Shown: positions 25,867-34,533, numbered from the stretch's first letter. The stretch is DNA of 64,000 bases from Bacillota bacterium (GCA_017436705.1 JAFSCP010000008.1:1-64000); one strand, 5' to 3'. Numbers and translations are program-made. Notes: generated by a model from the sequence alone, not told the origin.

Positions 25867-25895
25867 ATTTTACACTGACATAATAACACATCCAA
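25867..25895 (-). promoter_or_regulatory. Candidate promoter ahead of the Tad-like operon terminator
   Basis: Minus-strand TTGGAT (25890-25895), 17-base spacer, TAAAAT (25867-25872). Transcription would begin about two bases before the hairpin at 25858-25829, so the hairpin would form the very 5' end of the Tad transcript. Confidence 0.4.
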
Positions 25896-25936
25896 ACGTC
25901 CTTTTCAGTACAATTTAAAAAATTGTTTAAATTTTT

Positions 25937-26350
25937 TTAAAAAATCTTCAGATTATGTGCTACATAATAAAGAAATACCTGCTGCCACCGCCTCCATGAA
26001 TTGATATGAGCAGTCTCCTCATCGTAAGGATTATCCTGTGTCATTCTGGCCATGATGCCTTCACGATATCTTTCCGGCACCTGCATCAAAGCATTTTCAA
26101 TAGCCTCGATTCTTCGTGAAAGATGGGCAATTTCCACAGCTTTACTGCCTGTTGAGTCACACACTCTGCCGGTGCCATATCCGGCTGCCGGCATGGTCAT
26201 GTCATATCCGCCAAGAACGTACGCGTCCGCCTTAAGTTCCTTAAGCCTTATCTTAAGCCGCTCCAGGTCCTTCACTGCCCAGAGGGCCTGTCTGTAAACA
26301 GGCTGAGGCATTACATAGCTTTTCAGTTTTTTCTGTTGGTAATCATTCAT
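25937..26350 (-). CDS. RinA/ArpU-like phage-type regulator, uncertain
   Basis: A 137-residue soluble helical protein. It has a long early helix (YRQALWAVKDLERLKIRLKEL), a Gly/Tyr-rich linker, a second helix (AHLSRRIEAIENALMQVP) and a C-terminal DNA-binding-like half (RYREGIMARMTQDNP, SWRRWQQVFLYYVAHNLKIF). The layout resembles late-gene activators of the RinA/ArpU kind that occur in prophages and as lone genes in Clostridia. No phage gene is near. A good promoter (TTGACT, 17 bases, TAAATA) lies upstream. Confidence 0.5.
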   Translation of the reverse strand: MNDYQQKKLKSYVMPQPVYRQALWAVKDLERLKIRLKELKADAYVLGGYDMTMPAAGYGTGRVCDSTGSKAVEIAHLSRRIEAIENALMQVPERYREGIMARMTQDNPYDEETAHINSWRRWQQVFLYYVAHNLKIF

Positions 26351-26402
26351 AAAAGTTTTCCCTCACAATTTCTATGCGGTCAAACTCTTTCCCTTATGTA
26401 TT

Positions 26403-26460
26403 TATTTACCATATTATTACATGTCAGTCAACTTATAGTTTGCGACAAAATCCGACAAAC
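26403..26460 (-). promoter_or_regulatory. Promoter with upstream direct repeats for the RinA-like gene
   Basis: Minus-strand TTGACT (26426-26431), 17 bases, TAAATA (26403-26408). Two copies of TTTGTCG lie just upstream of the -35 (26442-26459), about one helical turn apart, a plausible activator or repressor site. Confidence 0.5.
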
Positions 26461-27371
26461 TACTCTACATCAAAGGACGAGATTACAACGCCTGCAATGG
26501 TCATTCCAAGGCCGAGAACTGTATACCAGCCCCATGTATCTCCGCCCAGAGCAATGCCGGCAATAACACCGATTGCTGTTGTCGAGTTGGCCTGAATGCA
26601 GGATGCAAGCTCAGCCGGCAGTCTTGAAAGAGTATAGTTGTACATCAGATATGCCCCGAAGGAGCAACCCACACCCAGCATAATCACTGCAAAAGCAATT
26701 TCCCCACCGGAAAAAGTAACCGCATAGGCATCGAAACCATTGCCCTGGATAAGTGACAGAGCATTGAACCATACGGAGGCCATAATTGCCATGGTGAAAG
26801 TAAACTCAATCGGTGAATATTCCTGACCCACTTTATTTGCAAATATGGAGTAAACACCTCCGGCAAGTACTGCAAGAATCAGACACAGATAGCCGATCAT
26901 CCTGCCGCCTACGGCGAAGTCAGGAGCAAGGGCTACTGACACCACAACCCCTGAAAAAGCCAGTATAATCGCAAAAGTAGTCTTTTTTGAAACCTTTGCC
27001 CTGAAAACCAGTGCATCAAGAATCACAACTACCAGAGGTATTACCGCGATAAAAATTGAGCTTACTGAAGATGTCGTATAGTCCACACCCCATGTTTCAA
27101 GAAGTGCATACAGGCATGGCTGCACGAAAGCACCTATGAGCAGATACTTTCTGGACTTTCCTTTAAAATTTACTTTTATCACTCTGCATGCAATCAACAC
27201 TCCGAAAAGCGCTGCCGCCAGAGTCCAGCGTACAGCAAGAAGTTCCACAACTTCCAGTTCTGCAAGGGCAACCTTGGTCCAGAGGAATGACATCCCCCAG
27301 AGAATTGCTGTAGTTGCAAACAGCGTATAAATGACCAGCTTATTGCCGGACTTCTTTGTCTGTGTTTCCAT
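26460..27371 (-). CDS. EamA/DMT family transporter
   Basis: A 303-residue membrane protein with ten predicted helices in two EamA halves: first half ILWGMSFLWTKVAL near 18-32 and VSSIFIAVIPLVVVILDALV near 104-123, second half GVYSIFANKV near 174 and ELASCIQANSTTAIGVIAGI near 254-273. DMT exporters move amino acids, metabolites or drugs; the substrate is not evident. It begins two bases after the udk stop, so it is co-transcribed with udk. Confidence 0.88.
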   Translation of the reverse strand: METQTKKSGNKLVIYTLFATTAILWGMSFLWTKVALAELEVVELLAVRWTLAAALFGVLIACRVIKVNFKGKSRKYLLIGAFVQPCLYALLETWGVDYTTSSVSSIFIAVIPLVVVILDALVFRAKVSKKTTFAIILAFSGVVVSVALAPDFAVGGRMIGYLCLILAVLAGGVYSIFANKVGQEYSPIEFTFTMAIMASVWFNALSLIQGNGFDAYAVTFSGGEIAFAVIMLGVGCSFGAYLMYNYTLSRLPAELASCIQANSTTAIGVIAGIALGGDTWGWYTVLGLGMTIAGVVISSFDVE

Positions 27372-27373
27372 GA

Positions 27374-27997
27374 CTACTCGCGCTCCTTCAGCAAGGCATG
27401 AATGCGTTCGTTGAGCATTTCAAGTGCCACACGGTTATAACCGCCTTCTGGAACGATAATGTCTGCATATTTCTTGCTTGGCTCTACAAACTGTTCGTGC
27501 ATAGGCTTTACAGTGGTCAGGTACTGGTTTACGATTGAATCCAGCGTCCTGCCTCTTTCTTCAACGTCACGGATGATTCTGCGGATGATTCTCACATCAG
27601 CATCTGTGTCGATGAAAACCTTGATATCGCACATGTCGCGCAGCTCTTTATTTTCAAAGATAAGAATTCCTTCTACCACAATTACCTTTGCAGGTCTTAC
27701 CGTCACAGTTTCATCAATACGGTTGTGGATTGTAAAGTCGTACACCGGTCTTTCAATTGATCTGAACTCTGTGAGAGCCTTTACATGTTCAATCATCAGG
27801 TCCGTATCAAAAGCGTCCGGATGGTCATAATTGAGTTTCTTACGTTCCTCGAAAGGAATGTGGCTGTGTTCCTTGTAATAGAAATCATGGCTCAGCATGG
27901 TGATTGAGTCACTGAATTCTTCTTTGATTCTGTTTATTAAAGTGCTCTTGCCGGAGCCTGTACCCCCGGCAATGCCTATTACGATTACGTCTTTCAT
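27374..27997 (-). CDS. udk: Uridine kinase
   Basis: Phosphorylates uridine and cytidine with ATP or GTP in pyrimidine salvage. The 207-residue protein has Walker A GGTGSGKS (11-18), SHDFYYKEHSHIPFEER, NYDHPDAFD, the RPVYDFTIHNR substrate loop, VVEGILIFENKELRDM with the Walker B Glu, and RRIIRDVEERGRTLDS. All are diagnostic of Udk. It is upstream of the EamA transporter and may share a transcript with it. Confidence 0.95.
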   Translation of the reverse strand: MKDVIVIGIAGGTGSGKSTLINRIKEEFSDSITMLSHDFYYKEHSHIPFEERKKLNYDHPDAFDTDLMIEHVKALTEFRSIERPVYDFTIHNRIDETVTVRPAKVIVVEGILIFENKELRDMCDIKVFIDTDADVRIIRRIIRDVEERGRTLDSIVNQYLTTVKPMHEQFVEPSKKYADIIVPEGGYNRVALEMLNERIHALLKERE

Positions 27998-28017
27998 ATT
28001 ATCTTTTCTGTTCCGTT

Positions 28018-29697
28018 TTATTTATTCTGTTCGCTAAGTGGTGTCTGATCTCTGTCTTCTGCTGTAATTGATGATCCCAGGTTTACGGAAGCCTTTTCAA
28101 GTTCAAGGACGATGTTGTTGATCTGCTGAAGTTTTTCTGCAGAAACGCCGCCTTCCATAGCGCCCTTGGTGCTTTCAAGCATCTTGGCAAGTTCTTCCTG
28201 AATGTTTACGATCTTGATCTTAAGATCTTCCACGCCCTTTTCATCGATAACTTCTGCAATCACTTCTTCCTTGCTGAGAAGCTCGCCTGTTTCAAGTTCG
28301 AATTCGGAATTGCCAGTCACCACAACAGGTTCATAGCCGAATCTTTCCTTCATCTTCGCAGCAAAATCGTACTTGGACTGCATTTCACCGTGAACCAGGA
28401 AAATCTTCTTAGGTTCTGCATGGAAACCGCCCACCCAGTCAAGAAGGCCGTTCTGGTCAGCATGACCTGAGAAACCTTCCAGATTGTGAATCTGCGCTCC
28501 TACCACTACAGTTTCGCCGAAGAGCTTAACTTCTTTGGCACCATTTACGAGAAGTCTTCCCAGAGTTCCTTCTGCCTGGTATCCTACGAAAACAATGCTG
28601 TTTCTGCTGTCCCAGAGGTTGTGTTTCAGATGGTGACGGATACGTCCTGCTTCACACATGCCGCTGGCAGAAATAATGATCTTTGCAGTCTTGTCGTTAT
28701 TGAGCATCTGGGAGTCGGCAGTATTTCTTGTGAACTTCAGGTTCTTGAAATCAAGCGGATGATCGCCCTTAAGGATATATGCCTTGGTTTCTTCATCGAA
28801 TACCTGAGCATTCTTTTTGAAAACTTCTGTAGCAGTAGTTGCCATCGGGCTGTCAATGTAAACATTCACATCTCCGAGAATATCCTTGTATTCCGGATGT
28901 TCTTCATAGAACATGTTGAACTGGAAAATCAGTTCCTGAGTTCTGCCCACTGCAAAAGATGGAATGATAACGCTTCCGCCTCTCTTCACAGTGTCAATTG
29001 TAATATTGATAAGTTCATCGATGCTTGTGGAGTTTGCAGGGTGAAGTCTGTTGCCGTATGTAGTTTCCATGATTACATAATCAGCTTTTTTAATCTTAAC
29101 AGGGTTTCTTAAGATTGGTCTTTCTTCAACCCCAAGGTCACCTGAGAAAACAATCTTGGAAGTTGTTTCGCCTTCAGTAACCCAGAGTTCTGTAATAGCA
29201 GAACCTAAAATGTGGCCTGCATCGTTGAAAACGATTTTGATATCTTCGTTAAGTTCGATGAGCTGGTCGTAAAGAACAGGCTTAACCAGCTTAAGTGCCG
29301 CTTCAGCATCCCTTGAAGTGTAAAGAGGCTGCACTGCCGGAAGACCTTTTCTGGCGTTCTTTCTTGTCTGGTTTTCCGCATCTTTTTCCTGAATGTAAGC
29401 GCTGTCCTTGAGCATTACGTCAAGAAGATCCGCAGTTGCGTCTGTACAGTAAATATTGCCCTTGAATCCTCTTCTTACCAGAAGCGGAAGTCTGCCGCAG
29501 TGGTCAATATGAGCATGGCTGAGAAGCACGCACTCAACTGCTGAAGGGTCAAACGGAAACTGTTCTTCGTTCTTTGCTTCTTCCTGTTTTCCCCCCTGGA
29601 ACATACCGCAGTCCAGAAGAATCTGGTGCTTGTCTGTAGTTAAAAGATGGCATGAGCCTGTTACATCTGTTGAAGCTCCACAAAATTTAATTTTCAT
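28018..29697 (-). CDS. Beta-CASP metallo-beta-lactamase ribonuclease
   Basis: A 559-residue zinc nuclease of the MBL/beta-CASP/RMMBL family (CPSF-73 or YtnP-like RNA exonuclease type). The metal motif HAHIDH is at 61-66, followed by the D and H motifs (DAGHILGSA, FSGDLG), the beta-CASP part (VIIPSFAVGRTQEL, IDSPMA, SASGMCEAGRIRHHLKH), and the RMMBL end (GFSGHADQNGLLDWV, VHGE). A C-terminal helical tail follows. The start at ATG 29697 has AGGAGG eight bases upstream. It should act in RNA decay or maturation. Confidence 0.9.
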   Translation of the reverse strand: MKIKFCGASTDVTGSCHLLTTDKHQILLDCGMFQGGKQEEAKNEEQFPFDPSAVECVLLSHAHIDHCGRLPLLVRRGFKGNIYCTDATADLLDVMLKDSAYIQEKDAENQTRKNARKGLPAVQPLYTSRDAEAALKLVKPVLYDQLIELNEDIKIVFNDAGHILGSAITELWVTEGETTSKIVFSGDLGVEERPILRNPVKIKKADYVIMETTYGNRLHPANSTSIDELINITIDTVKRGGSVIIPSFAVGRTQELIFQFNMFYEEHPEYKDILGDVNVYIDSPMATTATEVFKKNAQVFDEETKAYILKGDHPLDFKNLKFTRNTADSQMLNNDKTAKIIISASGMCEAGRIRHHLKHNLWDSRNSIVFVGYQAEGTLGRLLVNGAKEVKLFGETVVVGAQIHNLEGFSGHADQNGLLDWVGGFHAEPKKIFLVHGEMQSKYDFAAKMKERFGYEPVVVTGNSEFELETGELLSKEEVIAEVIDEKGVEDLKIKIVNIQEELAKMLESTKGAMEGGVSAEKLQQINNIVLELEKASVNLGSSITAEDRDQTPLSEQNK

Positions 29698-29721
29698 CTT
29701 AATTTCCTCCTGAAAATTCAA

Positions 29722-30273
29722 TTATTTATAATCCCAAAGTTCTCTGGCTGCAGTGGATACACCTTTTGCGCCTGCCTCAAGAGCCTTGTCCACTTCTTCC
29801 TCGAACTCAACTAGTCCGCCTACAAGAATCGGTGTGTTTACCTTCTGAGCAAACTCAACGATTTTTTTACATACAACGCCAGGCATGATTTCAACAATAT
29901 CAGGCTTGGCAATTCTGATGGAATCTACCGCAGTATCCACAGAGTGAGAATCCACAATGAAAAAGCGATGAACAGTAACCAGCCCCAGATCCCTTGCCTG
30001 TCTGATCATACCGGTTTTGGTTGAAAGAATTCCGTCAGCACCTTTGCGTTTTACATACTCAAGACCTACCCTGTCCTTGCCGATACCATCAGCAAAGTCC
30101 ATGTGGATGAAAAGTTTCTTTCCTGCGCTGTGAGCCCTTTCAATCTGTTCCTCTATGGAAAAAATATTGGTGTCGTGCAGGAAAATTACATCAATCTGTG
30201 AATTAAGGGCCGCCTGAAAATCATCTTCAGTTCTTACGGCCGCTGCAACTTTTCTCTTACTGAATAAAGACAT
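29722..30273 (-). CDS. glpP: GlpP-like glycerol-3-phosphate responsive antiterminator
   Basis: A 183-residue TIM-barrel-type RNA-binding regulator. In Bacillus, GlpP with bound glycerol-3-phosphate prevents termination in glp leader mRNAs. Family pieces: DVIFLHDTNIFSIEEQI, KKLFIHMDFADGIGKD, GADGILSTKTGMIRQAR, VHRFFIVDSHSVDTA, EIMPGVVCKKI, PILVGGLVEFEEEVDKAL. No glycerol gene lies in the window, so its targets are elsewhere. It starts 19 bases after the PHP gene stop in an apparent operon. Confidence 0.9.
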   Translation of the reverse strand: MSLFSKRKVAAAVRTEDDFQAALNSQIDVIFLHDTNIFSIEEQIERAHSAGKKLFIHMDFADGIGKDRVGLEYVKRKGADGILSTKTGMIRQARDLGLVTVHRFFIVDSHSVDTAVDSIRIAKPDIVEIMPGVVCKKIVEFAQKVNTPILVGGLVEFEEEVDKALEAGAKGVSTAARELWDYK

Positions 30274-30291
30274 TTCTCCATCATCTCCTGT

Positions 30292-31080
30292 CTATTCTCC
30301 GTGAAAATCTGAACCTTCTGTAATATGTAAATGATACTTGCCTGCAAGTACCACAAATTTGATTGCATCTTCCTCTGAGTGGGAAGGATGATAACATTCC
30401 ATACCCTTGAGACCTGCTTTTTTCAGGTTTTTTACAAGTGCGTCCATGTTGCTCCAGTATTCATCAGACCCTTTTTCGCCCAGACCTTTGATTTTGCCCG
30501 GATGTGCGAGGACTGCCATGCCGCCTGCGTTTTTCAGCAGTTCAATGGCCTCTGTTGTGGCCATCTTTGGACGGCGGATTGCCTTTACCTCCGGTGATTC
30601 AAAAATCTTTCCCGGCTGAAAAGCTTCAGAATAATCTGAAATATATCCCTTCTGCACCATATAGCGTGCAATGTTAGGTTTGCCCACATAGCCTTTTTTT
30701 GACTGACGTTCCAGCTCTTCAAGGCTGATTTCATAGCCCATCTCAGCCAGTTTTGCAATAAGGCGCTGGTTTCTTTCGCGGCGTTCTGCCTGAAGCTGAG
30801 CGCATTTTGCAGCCAGTTCAGGGTTTTCGTGGTCAAAATAATAACCAAGAATGTGAAGCTCACGGCCTTCGTATTCTGTTGAAAATTCAACCCCTGAAAT
30901 CACTGCCATCTTGATTGCCTCACCGGCAATCTTTGCATCATGAACACCTCCGATACCATCGTGGTCTGTAATTGAAATCATATCATATTCCTGATCGTGG
31001 TAATATGTTACCAGTTCCACAGGACTCATAGTCCCGTCTGAATAATATGAATGAACGTGAAAATCTGCTTTGTATGACAT
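30292..31080 (-). CDS. PHP-domain phosphoesterase (YciV/TrpH-type)
   Basis: 262 residues with metal motifs FHVHSYYSDGTMSP near 7-20, ISITDHDGIGG near 36-46, GVEFSTEYEGRELHILGY near 63-80, VLAHPGK near 194 and GSDFHGE at the C-terminus. Homologues are 3',5'-nucleoside bisphosphate phosphatases or 5'-3' nucleases that trim RNA. The neighbouring beta-CASP nuclease makes an RNA role plausible. The ATG at 31080 directly follows the stop of the DJ-1 gene. Confidence 0.85.
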   Translation of the reverse strand: MSYKADFHVHSYYSDGTMSPVELVTYYHDQEYDMISITDHDGIGGVHDAKIAGEAIKMAVISGVEFSTEYEGRELHILGYYFDHENPELAAKCAQLQAERRERNQRLIAKLAEMGYEISLEELERQSKKGYVGKPNIARYMVQKGYISDYSEAFQPGKIFESPEVKAIRRPKMATTEAIELLKNAGGMAVLAHPGKIKGLGEKGSDEYWSNMDALVKNLKKAGLKGMECYHPSHSEEDAIKFVVLAGKYHLHITEGSDFHGE

Positions 31081-31623
31081 CTATTTTAAAATTAAGTCCT
31101 TTCTTAAATCTTCAGCCACCTGAGCTCCGCAGAATTCTTCCACTATTGCCAGTGCAAAATCCATAGCAGTGCCAGGTCCCTGTGACGTAATTATGTTTTC
31201 ATCTTTAACAACCCTGCCCTGAGCCGGCTGTGCACCTGCAAGATGCTCCTCCATACCAGGGTAGATTGTAGCTTTCTTTTCTTCCAGCACTCCCAGTTTA
31301 CCAAGAACCAGAGGTGCCGCGCAGATTGCAGAAATCTTTTTTCCTGCCTCAGCAAATTCTGTGATTTTTGCGCAAAGCCCTTCGTGGTCTCTCAGACCGA
31401 ATGTTCCCGGCAGGCCGCCCGGTAAAACGATCATCTGACACTCATTATAGTCCGCTTCTTCAAAAAGCACATCTGCTTCCACACCGATTCCGTGAGCGCC
31501 TTTCACCATCTTTTCGCCTGCAACTGAAACCAGCTGAACAGGCACCTCCACCCTTCTCAGCAGATCAACCACAGTAAGTGCTTCAAGTTCCTCAAATCCA
31601 TATGCTAAATGTACATAAACCAT
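31081..31623 (-). CDS. DJ-1/PfpI family protein
   Basis: A 180-residue cytoplasmic protein of the DJ-1/ThiJ/PfpI superfamily. N-terminal AYGFEELEALTVVDLLRR is diagnostic, and the nucleophile elbow is SAICAAPLVLG with the Cys near residue 100; the acid residue is in the FEELE motif. Members act in glyoxal or protein-glycation repair, chaperone or stress functions. It is immediately upstream of the PHP gene with no gap between stop and start codons. Confidence 0.88.
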   Translation of the reverse strand: MVYVHLAYGFEELEALTVVDLLRRVEVPVQLVSVAGEKMVKGAHGIGVEADVLFEEADYNECQMIVLPGGLPGTFGLRDHEGLCAKITEFAEAGKKISAICAAPLVLGKLGVLEEKKATIYPGMEEHLAGAQPAQGRVVKDENIITSQGPGTAMDFALAIVEEFCGAQVAEDLRKDLILK

Positions 31624-31648
31624 GGGTTACCTCCTTATATATGAATTA

Positions 31649-32311
31649 TCAATAGAACAACCTTGGCGGTTTGGTCACCAGATAATTTACGTAAATTGCC
31701 ACTGCAGTAACAATCACCGTCATCATTATCAGGAAAATTGCTGCCATGTTAAGAAAATCCACTCCTAACAGTTCCAACAGCTGTGATTCCTCACCCATCG
31801 GTGTTATTCCAACATATTTAAAAATCCTGTCACGGCCCTGGTTTGTTGCCATAACAAGCATTTCTGCCCCTGCCATAAGCAGAGTCATTACCATACTGAT
31901 TTTGAACATGTCTGACAGAACCTTTTTCTTACCATCTCTGATAAAATGTGCGTAAATGCTCACTGTAAGTATAAGGCTGACAACGCAGACTATGGCACTG
32001 ATATCCAGTGCCCTTTTTACTGCCATCATATTCTGCCCTTCTTCCTCAGTAAAAACGCTTTCATGATCGTATCCTGTAAACTCCAGTACCTCGAATTTTT
32101 CAGGATTCCATGAATTCATAAAGCCTGCAATTTCTCCGGCCATTTCGTTGCTGCTCAAACTTGTATAAATACCGTCAACAGCGCGTGAGTCGTTAAAATA
32201 GAAGCTGTAAACCATCTCAGAACGGAAAATCATGTTCTGAGAAAGGCTTATGATAAAGACTGCAATGGTAAATATTAAGATTATTGAACAGAATCTGTTA
32301 AAAATCTTCAC
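31649..32311 (-). CDS. DUF1461/TIGR01906-like membrane protein, second copy
   Basis: 220 residues with four membrane segments (about 9-27, 106-124, 138-156, 188-208). The first external loop has SLSSNEMAGEIAGFMNSW and FTEEEGQNMMAVKRALDIS, and the third region has RIFKYVGITPMGEESQLLE, the positions where DUF1461 proteins keep LSxxE, HMxDVK and F-x-ILP patterns. It is more diverged than the copy at 6314-6952. Function is unknown. It stands at the head of the DJ-1/PHP/glpP group. Confidence 0.6.
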   Translation of the reverse strand: MKIFNRFCSIILIFTIAVFIISLSQNMIFRSEMVYSFYFNDSRAVDGIYTSLSSNEMAGEIAGFMNSWNPEKFEVLEFTGYDHESVFTEEEGQNMMAVKRALDISAIVCVVSLILTVSIYAHFIRDGKKKVLSDMFKISMVMTLLMAGAEMLVMATNQGRDRIFKYVGITPMGEESQLLELLGVDFLNMAAIFLIMMTVIVTAVAIYVNYLVTKPPRLFY

Positions 32312-32338
32312 TTAAACCTTCTCCCCCATTATACAAAG

Positions 32339-32368
32339 AAAGGGGTAATGGCCCCGCCTTTACCCTTT
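32339..32368 (-). terminator. Terminator after pduL
   Basis: Arms AAAGGGGTAA (32339-32348) and TTTACCCTTT (32359-32368), imperfect, followed on the minus strand by TTTCTTTGT. It lies 33 bases past the pduL stop. Confidence 0.55.
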
Positions 32369-32401
32369 TCTTATGTAAAATTCTTAATTTAATCGATTTA
32401 A

Positions 32402-32974
32402 TTACTTGATGATTGTGCATACTGCATCAGGACCGCATCCTGCTGCATTGCCTTCGTCTGTATCAAGGTGAACTTCTCTTTCGTGCTTGGAACCAGCTCT
32501 TACGAGAACATTGTCAAATACAAGGCCTCTTTCGCCTTCAATCTTGATGCTTACGAATTCGCCGTCCTTAACGCCAGCTTCAGCCGCCTGTTCATCATTT
32601 AAATGAACGTGTCTTAAAGCTACCATTACGCCGTGGTCAAGTTCAACAGTGCCGCAAGGTCCTACGATTGTGCAGCCTGGAGTACCTTCAAGCTTACCGG
32701 ATTCTCTTACTGGTGCCTTGATGCCGATTGTTCTTGCGTCAGTCATAGCAAGTTCTACCTGAGTTTCTGGTCTTGCAGGACCAAGTACTCTGATGCCCTT
32801 TAAAGTGCCCTTAGGACCAACGATGTCTACTTTTTCTTCAGCAGCAAACTGGCCTGGCTGTACTAAAGGCTTAGTTGGAGTCAGTTCGTGACCCTTACCG
32901 AAAAGAACTTCAATATGTTCTGCGCTTAAATGAAGGTGCTTGTTTGATAAACCGATTTTTACTTCGTATGCCAT
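32402..32974 (-). CDS. pduL: PduL-type phosphate propanoyl/acetyltransferase
   Basis: Converts acyl-CoA and phosphate to acyl-phosphate and CoA. The 190-residue length and zinc-binding His motifs SNKHLHLS (10-17), RHVHLND near 122-128 and HLDTDEGNAAG near 169-179 define the PduL family, which is unrelated to Pta. No N-terminal encapsulation peptide and no microcompartment shell gene is present, so it is probably a cytosolic housekeeping phosphotransacylase for acetate formation. No ackA is adjacent. It forms a single-gene transcript. Confidence 0.93.
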   Translation of the reverse strand: MAYEVKIGLSNKHLHLSAEHIEVLFGKGHELTPTKPLVQPGQFAAEEKVDIVGPKGTLKGIRVLGPARPETQVELAMTDARTIGIKAPVRESGKLEGTPGCTIVGPCGTVELDHGVMVALRHVHLNDEQAAEAGVKDGEFVSIKIEGERGLVFDNVLVRAGSKHEREVHLDTDEGNAAGCGPDAVCTIIK

Positions 32975-33043
32975 TGATATATATCTCCTTTGCTAAATAA
33001 AAATGAACTGTGTGATATGTTATTAATATATTCAGGAAAGCTT

Positions 33044-33568
33044 TTAGCCTTCGAGATAACTGATGTAAGGTAAGTTTCTGTACTTCTGGTCGTAGTCAAG
33101 ACCATAGCCGATGACGAAGAGATTGTCAATCTCAAAGCCTACATAGTCTGCTTTCAGGTCAACCAGTCTTCTTGACGGCTTGTCAAGCATTGTACAGATT
33201 TTAATGCTCTTAGGGTTTCTGTCTGCAAGGTATGCCTTCAGATGCTTGAGAGTTGTGCCTGTGTCAACAATATCCTCAATAATGATTACATTCTTGTTGT
33301 AAATATCGCCTTCCAGGTCTTTTTTAACTTTTACGACGCCGGAAGTTGTTGTACCTGAACCATAGCTGGAAGCCATCATAAAGTCGATTTCAGCATCGTT
33401 GGTTATATACTTCATCATGTCTGCCATCCACATTACTGCGCCCCTGAGAGTTCCTACAATGTAAACTTCTTCACCTTCGTAGTCCTTTGAGATCTGCGCT
33501 CCCAGTTCTGCTGCTCTGGCTTCAATCTGCTCCTTGGTAAAGAGAATTTTTCCTTTTACTTCACTCAT
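33044..33568 (-). CDS. hpt: Hypoxanthine-guanine phosphoribosyltransferase
   Basis: Salvages hypoxanthine and guanine with PRPP. The 174-residue protein has the PRPP-binding loop VIIIEDIVDTGTTLKHL near residues 93-109, the GTLRGAVMWMADM substrate segment near 43-55, and ASSYGSGTTTSG in the flexible loop. It starts from an ATG at 33568, three bases downstream of the DUF1232 gene stop, so the two are coupled in the engB-hpt part of the cluster. Confidence 0.94.
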   Translation of the reverse strand: MSEVKGKILFTKEQIEARAAELGAQISKDYEGEEVYIVGTLRGAVMWMADMMKYITNDAEIDFMMASSYGSGTTTSGVVKVKKDLEGDIYNKNVIIIEDIVDTGTTLKHLKAYLADRNPKSIKICTMLDKPSRRLVDLKADYVGFEIDNLFVIGYGLDYDQKYRNLPYISYLEG

Positions 33569-33571
33569 ACT

Positions 33572-33922
33572 TTACTCCTCATCATTGGTGTTAATATTGC
33601 TGTTACTATTATTTACCTCAAAAGTGACCCCTTCAACCAGGTTTTCCGAGCTAAAGTCTTTTGAGTAATCTACGGTCTTTTCACCGTTCCAGTACTGGTC
33701 CAGAGTGTCTGACAAGTGGGAGATAATCCACAGCCACAGCACAATGTCATCCACAAAACTGAAAGGGAAAATAACCACCGGTATTAAATCAACAGGAAGC
33801 AGCAAGTATATGATACCGAAGATAACAAGAACCTTTTTGCGCTTAGGCACGGTCTTGTCCTTCATCATACTCGCTATTGCCTTTATCCTATTTATTATAA
33901 ACCTAAAACTCAAAAATTGCAT
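33572..33922 (-). CDS. DUF1232/YkvA family membrane protein
   Basis: 116 residues. The DUF1232 core RKKVLVIFGIIYLLLPVDLIP (residues 24-44, with the hallmark PxDLIP) is followed by FSFVDDIVLWLWIISHL, giving two membrane-associated helices. The C-terminus is polar and ends in a run of Asn/Asp. The function of the family is unknown. It lies between engB and hpt with gaps of seven and three bases. Confidence 0.85.
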   Translation of the reverse strand: MQFLSFRFIINRIKAIASMMKDKTVPKRKKVLVIFGIIYLLLPVDLIPVVIFPFSFVDDIVLWLWIISHLSDTLDQYWNGEKTVDYSKDFSSENLVEGVTFEVNNSNSNINTNDEE

Positions 33923-33929
33923 CTACTAT

Positions 33930-34517
33930 TTAGTCCTCCAACAATTTTTCTATCTCCGCAAGGAGTTTGTCGTGGCCTTCTCTCTTCAGAGAGGACACAG
34001 GAATAATAATATCTTCCGGTCCGAGTTTTAATGTCTGTCTTATTACTTTCATGCACTTCTGCATTTCGTTTCTGGAAACTTTGTCAGCCTTGGTTGCCAC
34101 AATGAGACCGTCCAGTCCGTAGTGTCTCAGGTAATCGTACATCTGCACGTCCTGAGCAGACGGTGCATGGCGGATGTCCACCAGCTGAATTACCTTTTTA
34201 AGTCCCTGACGGTTCTGGAAGTATTCTTCCATCATGTCACCCCAGTTTTCGGTCATGCTCTTTGAAACTTTGGCATAACCGTAACCTGGCAGGTCAACGA
34301 TTCTGAAAGCATCGTTGATGCGGTAAAAGTTGATGGTTCTTGTTTTACCAGGACTTCCGGATACGCGGGCCAGACTCTTGCGGTTTGTGAGAAGGTTCAG
34401 AAGTGAGGATTTACCTACATTGGATCTTCCCGCAAAGGCCACTTCCGGCACATTGTCTTCAGGATACTGGCTTTTTTTAACTGCTACTGTTTCCAGTTCT
34501 GCTTTCTTTACTATCAT
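33930..34517 (-). CDS. engB: Ribosome biogenesis GTPase EngB/YsxC
   Basis: An essential GTPase needed for 50S subunit assembly. The 195-residue protein has G1 GRSNVGKS (30-37), G2 region TRTINF near 60, G3 DLPGYGYAKVS near 74-84, G4 TKAD near 142 and G5 SSLK near 175. It follows lon by 16 bases at the end of the tig-clpP-clpX-lon-engB series, an arrangement widely kept in Firmicutes. Confidence 0.95.
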   Translation of the reverse strand: MIVKKAELETVAVKKSQYPEDNVPEVAFAGRSNVGKSSLLNLLTNRKSLARVSGSPGKTRTINFYRINDAFRIVDLPGYGYAKVSKSMTENWGDMMEEYFQNRQGLKKVIQLVDIRHAPSAQDVQMYDYLRHYGLDGLIVATKADKVSRNEMQKCMKVIRQTLKLGPEDIIIPVSSLKREGHDKLLAEIEKLLED

Positions 34518-34533
34518 AATACCATACTTTCTG

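Noticed and set aside
32402-32974. Part of a bacterial microcompartment operon
   Set aside because: PduL is the only such gene; there are no shell proteins, dehydratase or aldehyde dehydrogenase nearby, and no encapsulation peptide.
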